Both the position numbers and the translations under genes were made by a program. From JAANXG01 sp963731035 (lineage in GTDB: Bacteria > Pseudomonadota > Gammaproteobacteria > Arenicellales > JAANXG01): a DNA stretch of 64,000 nucleotides. How positions within the stretch are numbered: position 1 is the first letter of the stretch; each line of letters opens with the position of its first letter. The stretch lies in NCBI GenBank assembly GCA_963731035.1, contig CAVSUY010000015.1:70003-134002 (forward strand), in the 5' to 3' direction. The notes below the pieces were generated by a model. It ran no database searches and was not told where the DNA came from. It worked only from the letters and a program-made list of their open reading frames with translations. Below are positions 1 through 11,301 of this stretch, piece after piece.

Positions 1-2
1 TG

Positions 3-527
3 CCGGTTTCCGAGTCGGCGGCCATCGCCTCGGTGGTCTCCGTGGGTTGGGCCGTCGGCGCTCCGTTGCTGGGATGGGCGTCGGACCGGATCCGTCGCCG
101 CAAGCCGGTGATCCTCGCGGGCATGCTGCTCAGCCTCACGGCCTTGTGCCTCACCATCTTCACGGGGGTGGCGAGCACGGTATTACTGTGCGTGCTGTTT
201 TTTCTCAATGGATTCGGGGGCTCTACGATGGTGCTGAGCTATGTCGCTGTACGCGAGCTCAACGCCAGTGACAGTACCGCCACCGCCCTCGGCATGATGA
301 ACACCGTGGTAGTCGCCTCGGGAGCAATCCTGCAGCCTCTGATCGGCTGGATTCTGGACTCGAACTGGAGCGGCGCGATGATCGAAGGCGCCCGCGTCTA
401 CGGCGCCGATGCCTATGCCCTTGCCTTCACGACCCTGGTCGCCACAAATGTCCTGGGCCTGATTTGTCTTTTCTGGCTGCGCGAGACCTGGGGCAGGCCG
501 ATGGAGGAAGGCCTCGCGCCAGCTTGA
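3..527 (+). CDS. MFS transporter, C-terminal part (5' cut by window edge)
   Basis: The reading frame is open from the first bases, so the gene starts outside the window. About 174 residues remain. The segment begins with a helix, followed by the loop GWASDRIRRRKP, which matches the conserved cytoplasmic MFS motif (G-x-x-x-D-R-x-x-R-R/K). About five further hydrophobic helices follow, rich in Gly, Ala and Leu, and the protein ends in a short polar tail. This is what the last half of a 12-helix major facilitator looks like. The substrate cannot be inferred. It converges on clpB across a 120-bp spacer containing a hairpin. MFS family is well supported; any more specific role is not. Confidence 0.8.
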   Translation, partial: PVSESAAIASVVSVGWAVGAPLLGWASDRIRRRKPVILAGMLLSLTALCLTIFTGVASTVLLCVLFFLNGFGGSTMVLSYVAVRELNASDSTATALGMMNTVVVASGAILQPLIGWILDSNWSGAMIEGARVYGADAYALAFTTLVATNVLGLICLFWLRETWGRPMEEGLAPA

Positions 528-602
528 GGAAGCGCAGATCGGGATTCTCCCGATTCTTGCTTCAAGTCGAGATGAATTCCGACCCCCGAGTGCGCGGGAA
601 GA

Positions 603-633
603 TGCCGGACATCGTCAGGAACGACGTCCGGCA
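603..633. terminator. Hairpin between convergent MFS gene and clpB
   Basis: A 13-bp inverted repeat with one mismatch (TGCCGGAC... / ...GTCCGGCA) and a 5-nt loop sits in the spacer between two converging genes. There is no T-run on either side, so it could be a bidirectional or Rho-assisted terminator or simply an mRNA 3' stabiliser. Confidence 0.4.
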
Positions 634-647
634 CCACGGCCAGGAGT

Positions 648-3251
<2,604 letters not shown>

Positions 3252-3287
3252 GGGAAATTTCCCTCAATTTCGTAGTCATTGCCTCAA

Positions 3288-3315
3288 ATATGGGGCAACG
3301 ACCGCGGTATTCAAG
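3288..3315 (-). promoter_or_regulatory. Sigma-32 (heat-shock) promoter of clpB
   Basis: On the minus strand the sequence reads CTTGAA, 14 bases, then CCCCATAT. This matches the RpoH consensus (CTTGAA N13-17 CCCCATnT) at nearly every position. It lies 37-64 bp upstream of the clpB ATG. The -35 hexamer overlaps the TGA stop codon of the upstream EAL gene. Confidence 0.85.
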
Positions 3316-4606
3316 CGACCGGCCCGGCCCGCTTCAGGTACCAGGGCAGAAAGTCCGCCGTGGGGAGCGGCTCGCAGATGTAGTAGCCCTGGGCGTAGTC
3401 GCAGCCGAGTGCCCACAGGACATTCACCATCTGTGCGTTCATCACCCCCTCGGCGACGACCCGAAGCCCGAGGCTCTTGGCCAGAGACGTCGAATGCTCC
3501 ACGATCTTGTAGTCGCCGGGATCGGAAAGCATGTTCATTACGAAGGAACGGTCGATCTTCAACTCGTCGGCCGGAATCTCCTTCAGGTAGGCCAGCGAGG
3601 AGTATCCGGTGCCGAAGTCGTCGATCGACACCTGGGCCCCAAAGTCGCGGATACCCGTCAAGACGCGATGGCTCATTTTCGGGTCCGCCATCAGAGCATT
3701 CTCCGTAACCTCGATCACGATGGACGCGGGATCGACATTCCAGATGCGGGTAGCGCTCTCCAACACATCGATGATGCCGAAGTCCCGCGTGGTGTTCGGG
3801 GTCGTATTGATCGCCACGGTCAACCCCCCCGCCTCGGTCTTCCAATCGTTCAGCTGGCGGCAGGCCCGTTGTATGGCAAAGTAGGTCAGCTCCGTGATCA
3901 GGCCGCTCCTTTCCGCCACGCCTATGAAGACGTCCGGCGAAATTTCTCCGAGTTCAGGATCGTGCCACCGTAGCAGCGCTTCCGCGCCCACGATGCGTTT
4001 GCTGTCCAGATCCATCTTGGGCTGATAGTAAAGCTCGAGATTCCCTGCTTCCAACGCATCCGCGAACTTCTGCTCGAGGTGCCATCCCGCAACCATCTCG
4101 TCCGCCGCCCGCGTCTTGTAGAAAGTCACCGGCTCGTTGCTGCGCCGACCCTCCAGCAGCGCCAGCTCCACGGAGCGCAGTATTTCATTTGCACTGTGGT
4201 ATGGCGGTGCGACGAGAGAGATGCCTATTCTGACATCCAGGCCCTGCTCATCCGTCCTTGCACCGGATGACTCCTGTATCAGCCGTTGAATCTTCTGCGC
4301 GGCAAGCCGAATATGCCCTTCGTTGCGGAAGCCGCCCAGCAGCAGAACGAACTTTCGGTCGCTTAGTTGGGCAACGACGTCTCCTTCGCGGCGAAGCTCC
4401 TCCAACCGTTCGCGAAAATCGTTCAGTAGCTCCCCGGCGCGCAGGTGTCCGGCGCTGGCACAGAGACGGTCGACGTCATCCACGTAGACCATCAGAACGG
4501 CGAGCTCCTGAGAGCGGCCGATAGCGTCCTCAATCCGATCGATGGCCCGCCCGATTCCGCCGAGCCAGTGATCCCTGTCGTCGATTGCCGGCCGCGGCTC
4601 GCCCAC
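3311..4606 (-). CDS. EAL-domain c-di-GMP phosphodiesterase with degenerate GGDEF domain
   Basis: A 431-residue two-domain protein. The N-terminal ~165 residues have a GGDEF-like fold, but the active-site loop reads LSDRKFV instead of GGDEF, so cyclase activity is not expected. The C-terminal EAL domain looks catalytically complete: GAEALLRW holds the EAL signature, followed by VIEVTENAL, the DDFGTGYSSL metal-binding loop, LKIDRSFV, VVAEGV and CDYAQGYYI. It should hydrolyse c-di-GMP to pGpG. There is no signal peptide, transmembrane helix or receiver domain, so it is probably cytosolic. The GTG start lies 3 bp beyond the stop of the upstream HD-GYP gene, implying co-transcription of two phosphodiesterase-type proteins. 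Its stop codon overlaps the clpB heat-shock promoter. Confidence 0.9.
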   Translation of the reverse strand: MGEPRPAIDDRDHWLGGIGRAIDRIEDAIGRSQELAVLMVYVDDVDRLCASAGHLRAGELLNDFRERLEELRREGDVVAQLSDRKFVLLLGGFRNEGHIRLAAQKIQRLIQESSGARTDEQGLDVRIGISLVAPPYHSANEILRSVELALLEGRRSNEPVTFYKTRAADEMVAGWHLEQKFADALEAGNLELYYQPKMDLDSKRIVGAEALLRWHDPELGEISPDVFIGVAERSGLITELTYFAIQRACRQLNDWKTEAGGLTVAINTTPNTTRDFGIIDVLESATRIWNVDPASIVIEVTENALMADPKMSHRVLTGIRDFGAQVSIDDFGTGYSSLAYLKEIPADELKIDRSFVMNMLSDPGDYKIVEHSTSLAKSLGLRVVAEGVMNAQMVNVLWALGCDYAQGYYICEPLPTADFLPWYLKRAGPVA

Positions 4607-4609
4607 CGA

Positions 4610-5924
4610 TCAGTCCAGAAAGAACTCTGTTGGATCGATGCCGAAGGAACCCGGCGCCAGACCGTGCTCTATCCAGAGCGTCTCCCGCCCGTGCTCCGCT
4701 CCGGATTCCCTGTTGAGGTCGATCACCGAAAATGAATCCAGGAACTCTTTCTCCGGATTCATAATCACCATGATCTCGGGGCGCAGCCGGCGAACACGGT
4801 TCTGCTTGGTGACGACGGCTATCTGGCCCGTATTCAGCTCGACCAGCGTTCCCGTGGGGAACACGCCGATGGCCTGAGTGAACTGGTCGATCAACTCGGC
4901 CTGGAACTCAATGTCGGCCTGTAGCCGCAGCTGCCGAAACGCATCGAACGATGACATCGGTTTGGCGTACGACCGCGGCGTGATCATGGCGTCGTAGGCA
5001 TCGACAATTCCGGCGATTCGCGCGAACACGGGAACCTGGCTTCCCCTGAGCCCGTTGGGATATCCCGAGCCGTTGAATCGCTCATGGTGATGGGCGACCA
5101 TGTCCATGACGCGCTCGTCCACCTCCTTGGTCTCCTTCAGAATCTCGAGACCGAACTCGACGTGGCGCTTCATCAACGCGTATTCCTCGTCGGTCAGTTT
5201 TGTCGGCTTCTCGAGAATTTCATCCGGAAGGCGGATCTTGCCCATGTCCAGCAGCATGGCACCAAGGGCCACGACGTTCAAATCCTCGCGGTTCAAGCCG
5301 ATGTGCCGGCCGAGGACCGTAGCCCAAACCAGGGACGCCAGCGAGTGGCGGTAGAGGTAGTCACCCTTGTTCTGCAGGCGAATGAGGTAAGCAAGGGCGG
5401 CCGGATTTCTGAGGATGCTGTCGACCATCGGGTTTACCGCGGTCTCCAGGCGCTGCACGTCCAGCTTGTCGGACAGGCGCAGGCCAGTCATCACTGCATG
5501 AACGGTTTCGACGGCTTCCTTGTGCACACCGGTCGCATTCGCGACCTCTTCCTTCAGACCCGTCGTTTCCTCATACACCGGTTGCCGTTGCGCGGATTGA
5601 ATCCCGGTATGATCGAGATTCTGGTGTCGCCGCCGTCGCGAGCCGCAAGCGAAGCCAGCCTCGACGGCGCCCGTCCCGGCCAGTGCCTCCAATTCGCTCC
5701 GGAATCCAGGGCAACCGCCCGCGAGCCGGCCCTGCCGTGTCCTGCCCTGTCTCCAGGTAGATATAAACGTAGTCGCAGAATTTTCGAAGCTCGTCGATCT
5801 CGTCCTGTCCCCGGATATAGAACCCCTGGAACAGGAACGGCGTTTCGAGCCACGGTCGATCGAGCTCGGCGACGTACATACCGATCTTGAGTTGATTTAC
5901 ACCGACCCTTACGCTCTTGAACAT
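4610..5924 (-). pseudogene. HD-GYP c-di-GMP phosphodiesterase with DUF3391 N-terminus, frameshifted
   Basis: Two overlapping minus-strand frames together make one HD-GYP protein. From the ATG at 5924 the first frame encodes a DUF3391 domain (QLKIGMYVAELDRPWLETPF...GFYIRGQDEI). The second frame, open from about 5692, gives an HD-GYP domain with HSLASLVW, MGKIRLPDEIL, HHHERFNGSGYP and VDAYDAMITPRSYAKP. The HD pair near the start of the domain is not canonical: I see LLDMGKI, but no clear HD in YRHSLASLVWA. The frames differ by one base, and the switch must lie roughly between 5590 and 5745, where the protein has a low-complexity Pro/Arg-rich linker. This is either a real +1 lesion or a sequencing error. 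Downstream by 3 bp is the EAL gene, so the pair likely formed a c-di-GMP degradation operon. Confidence 0.8.
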
Positions 5925-6059
5925 CGACTGCTTCCCCCTACTTGCAGGAGCGAATTATAAACCGACGTTCCCCTCAGGTGTGGCTCTTCCTCCGCCCGCG
6001 CGGACCACGGTCGTCGAGGAGGGGTCCCGCGGTCTGGATACGGCTAGTGTACCCCGTCA

Positions 6060-6838
6060 CTAGGACGGCCCCATCGCGGAAACACTGGACAATGCGGGCG
6101 AGCCAGTGTAGTTGCCATCGGCGTCGAAGTAGGCGGAGTAGTCGTCATATACACCGCGGCTGATGAACTCCTCAATGGCGAGGAGCGCCCGTTCATCGCG
6201 GCTGTCAGCCACCTCCAAAGGCGAACCGGCGTGTATGCGGGCGTGGCTGCGGATGAGGACCGCCGACACCAGGCGCCCCATGCCTCCCACGCCGGACAGG
6301 CGCACCGGAATAATGGGAACCTGCGCCATCGCGGCGAGCGCGATGACACCGCGCTTGAGGGGCTTGCGCGGATCGCTTGGCAGCCGGATACGGCCCTGGG
6401 GAAACAGCACCACCAACTCACCCTCGGCCAGCGCCCGCCTGGCCGAGTAAAATGCCTTCTCGGGAGATCCCGTTCGATCCACCGGAATGCAGCCGATGAG
6501 ATCGTAGAACCAGCGAAGAAGGGGATGTCTGTATTGTTCAGTGGCGATTACGAAACGCAGGGGCCGCGGGCTCGGCGGCACTGAGCAGAATCGGATCGAC
6601 ACCTGACAGGTGGTTGGCGGCAATGATAGCGCCGCCCGTCTCCGGTACCGGCAGCGACTCGTGCTCCAAGCGATGAAACCGCGCCGAGAATAGCCGCATC
6701 AGGCCGTCTAGGTGGTTGAGGAAAGCTACCGCCCCAATCGGCTTTTCCGTGCTTTCGCGCCGATACGTTCAAGCCTCCAGAACAGGCCCACGGCGACAAG
6801 GATTGGCGACGCGCCGACTACCCACCAGAGTGCATTCA
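6060..6838 (-). pseudogene. PlsC-type 1-acylglycerol-3-phosphate acyltransferase, broken by two frame changes
   Basis: Three minus-strand frames in succession reconstruct a ~255-residue LPLAT/PlsC protein. The first frame starts at the ATG at 6838, with an N-terminal membrane helix (WWVVGASPILVAVGLFW), and ends at about 6728. The second (about 6728-6580) holds acyltransferase block I, NHLSGVD, matching NHx4D. The third (about 6620-6060) holds VIATEQYRHPLLRWFYDLIG, the block III-like LFPQGRIRLPSD (usual form FPEGTR) and VPIIPVRLSG. The gene lies 10 bp after the stop of the upstream AMP-dependent synthetase. Together they resemble the two halves of E. coli Aas. Whether the shifts are genuine cannot be seen from the sequence alone. 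Confidence 0.72.
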
Positions 6839-6848
6839 TGGCGCTGCT

Positions 6849-8405
6849 TCAGGTGACCTCGTGTTCCAGAAAGACGCGCGAAAGGTCCTTCAACGACACC
6901 TTGCCCAGTGCGGTGCGGGGCAGTTCGTTCACCACAGCATAGCGCGTAATCCTATTGTGGCTCGAAACCCGCCGGTTGTAGTCCTTGATGATCCTGGTCG
7001 CCTTGTCTTCTTCGTCCGGACCGTCCACGGCCAGTAGCGCCGCCGGCGCCATGTCCAACTCGATGACACCCGCCTCTTTCAGCATCGGATGCTTCTCCAG
7101 CTTGATCTCGACGTCTTCCGGGTAGACGTTCTTTCCGGCCTCGGTGACGATCAACCGCTTGCTGCGACCGGTCAATACGATCTTGCGTCCGTCCACCAGC
7201 CGGGCGATGTCGCCGGTGTTGTACCAGCCGTCATGCATGGCTGCTGCGGTCTGCGTTTCGTCGGCGTAGCCCAGCATCAGGTTCGGACCCCGCACCCAGA
7301 GTTCGCCGTCCCCGGATTCGTTGGGTTGCTCGATTCTGACCTCCATGCCGTAGAGTGGTTCGCCCACGCTGTCCAGGCGATCGTCGTCTATGCTTTGCAC
7401 GCTCACCACGGGTCCGCATTCAGTCAACCCGTATCCCTGGATCAGGGGAAACCCCAAGTCGCGGAAGAACCGGGCGATTTCCGGGTCCAACCGGGATCCG
7501 CCGCTCAGCCAGCAGTGGACACTGCCACCGAATCGTCGCCGCAGGGGCGCGTTGATGATCTTTGACAGCCAATGGGGCGAGCGGCGAATCAATTCGACAT
7601 ACGCTCTCAACACCGGTCCACCGTTCGCGCATCTGTTCTCCATGCCCAGCATGATATTGCGGAACAGACGCGGCACCGCGATCATCAAGGTGATCTTTTC
7701 CTGCGCCATGGCTGCCAGTATCTCGCTTGCGGCGACCAGGCGCGGCACCACTATGGTGGCGCCATGGTACATGGGAAGCAGCAGGCCGCCGGTCAATTCC
7801 ATGGAATGGGACAGCGGCAACAGGGAAAGAAAGCGGTCCCGATGGCTGATGGGCACGTCGATGCGCGCCGCCCCGCGCAGATTCGAAAGGATGTTGTCAT
7901 GGGACAGGCGCACGATCTTGGGATTGCCGGTGCTGCCCGAGGTGTAGACATTGGCCGCTTCTGAATGGGGATCGAGGTCGGGCGCCGCCTCCTCGTCACC
8001 GTCTTCGCCATCGCCAATCTCGATCGCGTTCGGGAGTCCGCGTGCGCCGCCGGCGTGCAAGGTGCACTTCGGCGCCAGCGCATCGTGGGAATTTCTGAGA
8101 TCCTCGTCGCTGCTCCCCGTGTGCAGCGGTGCGATGACCGCCCCCAGGCGCCATATCGCGAAGGCAGCCGACCCCCACTCGGGCCCGTTCGGGGCGAGGA
8201 TGGATACGCGGTCCCCCGGCCTCACGCCGGCCTCGCGCAGACGCTTGGAAAGAGCCGCCGCTCGCCGGCCAATCGCGGCATAGGACGTGGTCCGCCTGTC
8301 ACCCCTGGCGAGCCTTTGTACCCACAACGGGTTCTCGCCCCGCCGCTTGACAGCCTCGTCGACAAACCCCCACAAATGCTTCTGATTCAACAAAGTATCG
8401 TGCAT
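6849..8405 (-). CDS. AMP-dependent acyl-CoA/acyl-ACP synthetase (ANL superfamily)
   Basis: The enzyme activates a fatty acid as acyl-AMP and transfers it to CoA or ACP. At 518 residues it has the full ANL layout: the P-loop TSGSTGNPKIV near 175, the A5 motif QGYGLTECGP near 335, YNTGDIA near 395 (A7 Asp), and the hinge/C-domain GRSKRLIVTEAGKNVYPEDVE with the catalytic Lys late in the protein (TALGKVSL). It lacks an obvious transmembrane anchor. The gene precedes a PlsC-like acyltransferase by 10 bp. That pairing mimics the fused E. coli Aas protein (acyl-ACP synthetase plus lysophospholipid acyltransferase), so a role in recycling lysophospholipids or exogenous fatty acids is inferred. The substrate is unknown. 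It is transcribed divergently from nadC. Confidence 0.85.
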   Translation of the reverse strand: MHDTLLNQKHLWGFVDEAVKRRGENPLWVQRLARGDRRTTSYAAIGRRAAALSKRLREAGVRPGDRVSILAPNGPEWGSAAFAIWRLGAVIAPLHTGSSDEDLRNSHDALAPKCTLHAGGARGLPNAIEIGDGEDGDEEAAPDLDPHSEAANVYTSGSTGNPKIVRLSHDNILSNLRGAARIDVPISHRDRFLSLLPLSHSMELTGGLLLPMYHGATIVVPRLVAASEILAAMAQEKITLMIAVPRLFRNIMLGMENRCANGGPVLRAYVELIRRSPHWLSKIINAPLRRRFGGSVHCWLSGGSRLDPEIARFFRDLGFPLIQGYGLTECGPVVSVQSIDDDRLDSVGEPLYGMEVRIEQPNESGDGELWVRGPNLMLGYADETQTAAAMHDGWYNTGDIARLVDGRKIVLTGRSKRLIVTEAGKNVYPEDVEIKLEKHPMLKEAGVIELDMAPAALLAVDGPDEEDKATRIIKDYNRRVSSHNRITRYAVVNELPRTALGKVSLKDLSRVFLEHEVT

Positions 8406-8540
8406 CCTACAAGCCCGGAGGTCGAGTCGGCGTGGAAATCGACTGCATTATGCCCGAGTCCGCACAGGCTCCCAAGGTGGCCGCTTGACGAATGGATGCG
8501 GCGCCCCCTAATGTTCACGACCGGCCATTCCGGTGAAGCC

Positions 8541-9398
8541 ATGTCACGCGAATTCCCCATCGAACCCGACTACGTGCGGCGCATCGTCAAAGCCTGCCTG
8601 CAAGAGGACGTCGGGCCGGGCGACCTAACCGCCGCTCTCACCCCCGACACCACGATCAATGCCCGCCTGGTCGTGCGCCAGGACGCCGTGATTTGCGGCA
8701 TCCCTTTCTTCGAAGGTGTATTCGAGCAGCTCGACCCGCGCGTGAACATCCGTTGGCGGGTTGTGGACGGCGGGTACTGCGATGCCGGCGATATCGTGTG
8801 TGAGATCGAAGGGAACGCACGGCCCATTCTCACGGGGGAGCGCAGCGCCATCAACTTGCTGCAGACACTTTCCGGAACCGCCACGGCCGTGCGCCGCTTC
8901 GTCGATGCTGTAGCCGGCACCGGCGCCCGGATACTGGACACGCGCAAGACGATTCCCGGTCTCAGGGTGGCGCAAAAGTGGGCGGTGAGGTGCGCCGGAG
9001 GACACAACCATCGCCAAGGACTGTTCGACGGCATACTGATCAAGGAGAACCACCTGCGGAGCGGCGAATCCATCGCCGAGGCGGTGGCCCGGGCCAGGCG
9101 AGCCGCGCCGCCGAACGTACCGGTAACGATAGAGGTGGAGACTCTGGATCAGCTGGAGCAAGCCCTTTCCGCCGGGGCCCCCAGGGTGTTGCTGGACAAC
9201 TTCTCCGTATCGGAAATGAAGCGCGCCGTAGAGATCAGCCGGCATCGCGCCGAGCTCGAAGCATCCGGCAACGTGCATCTCGACAACGTCCGAAACGTCG
9301 CCGAGACGGGAGTGGACTGCATCTCGGTGGGGGCCATCACCAAGAACCTGGAAGCGGTTGACCTGTCGCTGCAGTTCGAGAGACCCATCGGCGATTGA
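8541..9398 (+). CDS. nadC: Nicotinate-nucleotide pyrophosphorylase (quinolinate phosphoribosyltransferase)
   Basis: This is the third step of de novo NAD synthesis: quinolinate + PRPP to nicotinate mononucleotide. From the ATG at 8541 the protein is 285 residues, the usual length. Recognisable elements are QEDVGPGDLTA near the N-terminus, the quinolinate-binding ILDTRKTIPGLR, the catalytic GGGHNHR-like segment (here CAGGHNHRQGLFDGILIKEN), IEVETLDQ and LLDNFS. The open frame extends far upstream without a plausible ribosome site, so the ATG that places MSREFPIEPDYV at the N-terminus is preferred. nadE lies 3.4 kb away on the other strand, so the pathway is present but not in one operon. Confidence 0.95.
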   Translation: MSREFPIEPDYVRRIVKACLQEDVGPGDLTAALTPDTTINARLVVRQDAVICGIPFFEGVFEQLDPRVNIRWRVVDGGYCDAGDIVCEIEGNARPILTGERSAINLLQTLSGTATAVRRFVDAVAGTGARILDTRKTIPGLRVAQKWAVRCAGGHNHRQGLFDGILIKENHLRSGESIAEAVARARRAAPPNVPVTIEVETLDQLEQALSAGAPRVLLDNFSVSEMKRAVEISRHRAELEASGNVHLDNVRNVAETGVDCISVGAITKNLEAVDLSLQFERPIGD

Positions 9399-9470
9399 CA
9401 ACACCTCCCGCCGCGGTAGGCCGCCGATCCACGGCTGGGCCGGGCAACCTCCGATCGTGCGGAAAGCGCC

Positions 9471-10229
9471 CTATTCCTGCTCATGTTCGATCCAGATGAG
9501 GGATGCCATGCGTCCGCACCGGTGCTCCCGGCGATAGGAGAAGAAGCGGTCGGGATCATTGTAGGTACAGGCGGTCTCGTCCCAGGCCACGTTGTCGATG
9601 CCGCCGCGTTGCAGACGATGCGCCACCAGGCGGTAGAGATCAGCCATCCAGCGACCCTCGTTCGCCGACGCCATGAAGCAGGACTCATTGCCGGGAGCGT
9701 GCAAGGCATCACGCACTTCGGGGCCGACCTCGAAGGCGTCCGGTCCAATCGCGGGACCAAGCCAGCAGTGCACTTGCGGACTGGAATCGAATATAGACAG
9801 GGCCTGCTCGACGATACCGGCCGCCAGTCCCTTCCATCCCACGTGGAACAAGCCCACGCGTCGACCTTCACCGTCGCTCATGAACAAGGGCAAGCAGTCC
9901 GCGGTAAGCACGGCGCACACCGTTCCGGGGGTCAGGGTGTAGCTGCCGTCCGCTTCCTCGCCTTCGCGGGCATCGGCCAGTTGCAGGCAACGCGTGCCGT
10001 GAACCTGCTTCATCCAGACCGGATCGGCTGGAACACCGAAGGCCCTTTGCACCCGGCAACGATTCTCGGCCACACAACCGGGGTCGTCACCCGTGCGGCC
10101 GCCGAGGTTCAAACTGGCGTAGGGGCCTTGACTCACCCCGCCGCCCCGCAGGGTGGTCAAGGCGTGCACGCGCCGCGCAACGTTCCAGCGCGGCACAACC
10201 ACTTCCAGCAGGTCACCGACCGCCGTCAC
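9471..10229 (-). CDS. pgeF: YfiH/PgeF-family multicopper-like peptidoglycan editing factor
   Basis: DUF152/YfiH family proteins have been described as laccase-like or purine-nucleoside-acting enzymes, and as PgeF in E. coli, which corrects mis-built UDP-MurNAc peptides. Conserved metal/active-site segments are visible: MKQVHG, LTADCLPLF, LFHVGWKGLAAGI and ACTYNDPDRFFSYRR. The longest open frame starts inside rluD. I chose the GTG at 10229 because it is preceded by a strong GAGGAGGAG ribosome site, giving 252 residues. It overlaps the end of rluD by 17 bp, so the two genes are translationally coupled, an arrangement common in gammaproteobacteria. Confidence 0.92.
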   Translation of the reverse strand: MTAVGDLLEVVVPRWNVARRVHALTTLRGGGVSQGPYASLNLGGRTGDDPGCVAENRCRVQRAFGVPADPVWMKQVHGTRCLQLADAREGEEADGSYTLTPGTVCAVLTADCLPLFMSDGEGRRVGLFHVGWKGLAAGIVEQALSIFDSSPQVHCWLGPAIGPDAFEVGPEVRDALHAPGNESCFMASANEGRWMADLYRLVAHRLQRGGIDNVAWDETACTYNDPDRFFSYRREHRCGRMASLIWIEHEQE

Positions 10230-11181
10230 CGAACTCCTCCTCCACGAAGCGCAGCAGCGCCGCCAGGTCGTCAGGCGGGGCGGCGGTGAGCGACAGTTCT
10301 TCACCGGTGTCCGGATGCTTCAAAGACAGCGACTCGGCATGCAGCGCCTGGCGGGCGAAACCCCGGATATGCTCCCGGAGCGCTTCAGAGACGCCGGCCG
10401 GCACGCGGCCGGCGCCCCCGTAGACCGGGTCTCCCACCAGGGGGAATCCGATATGGGCGGCATGAACGCGGATTTGATGGGTGCGCCCGGTCTCGAGCAT
10501 ACAATGCACCAGGGTGAGCGGCCCGAAGCGTTTCAGCACCCGGACCCGTGTCACTGCCGACTTGCCGTCGCTTCGAACCGTCATCATACGGCGGTTGCGG
10601 GGATGCCGGCCGACGGGCTCGTCGATCACGCGACCGGCTATAAGATCGCCGTGCAGCAGCGCCAGGTAGCGGCGCTTCATGGTTCGCGCGCCAAGCTGCT
10701 CGATGAGCGCCAGCCGGGCCGGTTCATTGCGGGCAATCGCCATCAAGCCGGTGGTGTCCTTGTCCAGGCGGTGCACGATACCCGCCCGCGGCAGCCGGGC
10801 CGCGGCGGGATCGAAATACAGCAGGGCGTTCATCAGCGTGCCGTCCGGGTTGCCGGCTCCCGGGTGGACCACCAGGCCCGCCGGCTTGTGAATCACCAGG
10901 AGATGCTCGTCGCAATGGCGGACGTCCAGGGGTATGTCTTCCGCCGCCGCTTCCAGTACCGGCGCGTCAGGCGCCGCCAGCTCCACCGATTCGCCGCCTT
11001 GGACTTTGTCTTTCTGGCTCGGGATGTCATCATCGAGCAGCACCCGGCCCTGCTTCAGCCACTGCTGCAAGGTGCTGCGGGAATATTGGGGGAACAGCGA
11101 GGCCAACACCTTGTCCACTCTTTGACCGGCGTACTGCTCGGGGATGCTGTCCATCCGGTGCGTAGACTCGGCCGCGGTCAC
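10213..11181 (-). CDS. rluD: 23S rRNA pseudouridine(1911/1915/1917) synthase RluD
   Basis: RluD modifies helix 69 of 23S rRNA at the subunit interface. The 322-residue protein has an N-terminal S4 RNA-binding domain (about 15-75, QRVDKVLASLFPQYSRS) and an RsuA/RluA catalytic domain with the signature HRLDKDTTGL around the catalytic Asp. Further conserved stretches are HKPAGLVVHPG and LETGRTHQIRVH. It is the first gene of an rluD-pgeF pair and is divergent from bamD, which starts 120 bp away. That divergent rluD/bamD arrangement is typical for gammaproteobacteria. Confidence 0.95.
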   Translation of the reverse strand: MTAAESTHRMDSIPEQYAGQRVDKVLASLFPQYSRSTLQQWLKQGRVLLDDDIPSQKDKVQGGESVELAAPDAPVLEAAAEDIPLDVRHCDEHLLVIHKPAGLVVHPGAGNPDGTLMNALLYFDPAAARLPRAGIVHRLDKDTTGLMAIARNEPARLALIEQLGARTMKRRYLALLHGDLIAGRVIDEPVGRHPRNRRMMTVRSDGKSAVTRVRVLKRFGPLTLVHCMLETGRTHQIRVHAAHIGFPLVGDPVYGGAGRVPAGVSEALREHIRGFARQALHAESLSLKHPDTGEELSLTAAPPDDLAALLRFVEEEFGDGGR

Positions 11182-11301
11182 GTGCGCGACCCGTGTACGG
11201 CGCCGGGCCGCGGATCGTTTATAATCGTCCGGATGTCAGCCGCGTACCGTCCCGCAGAGCGGCCGGACCGCCCGTACCCGGCATTCCATTCAGAACCAGT
11301 C

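Noticed and set aside
9483..10289. Plus-strand frame antisense to pgeF
   Set aside because: pgeF has clear family motifs on the other strand; this is a shadow.
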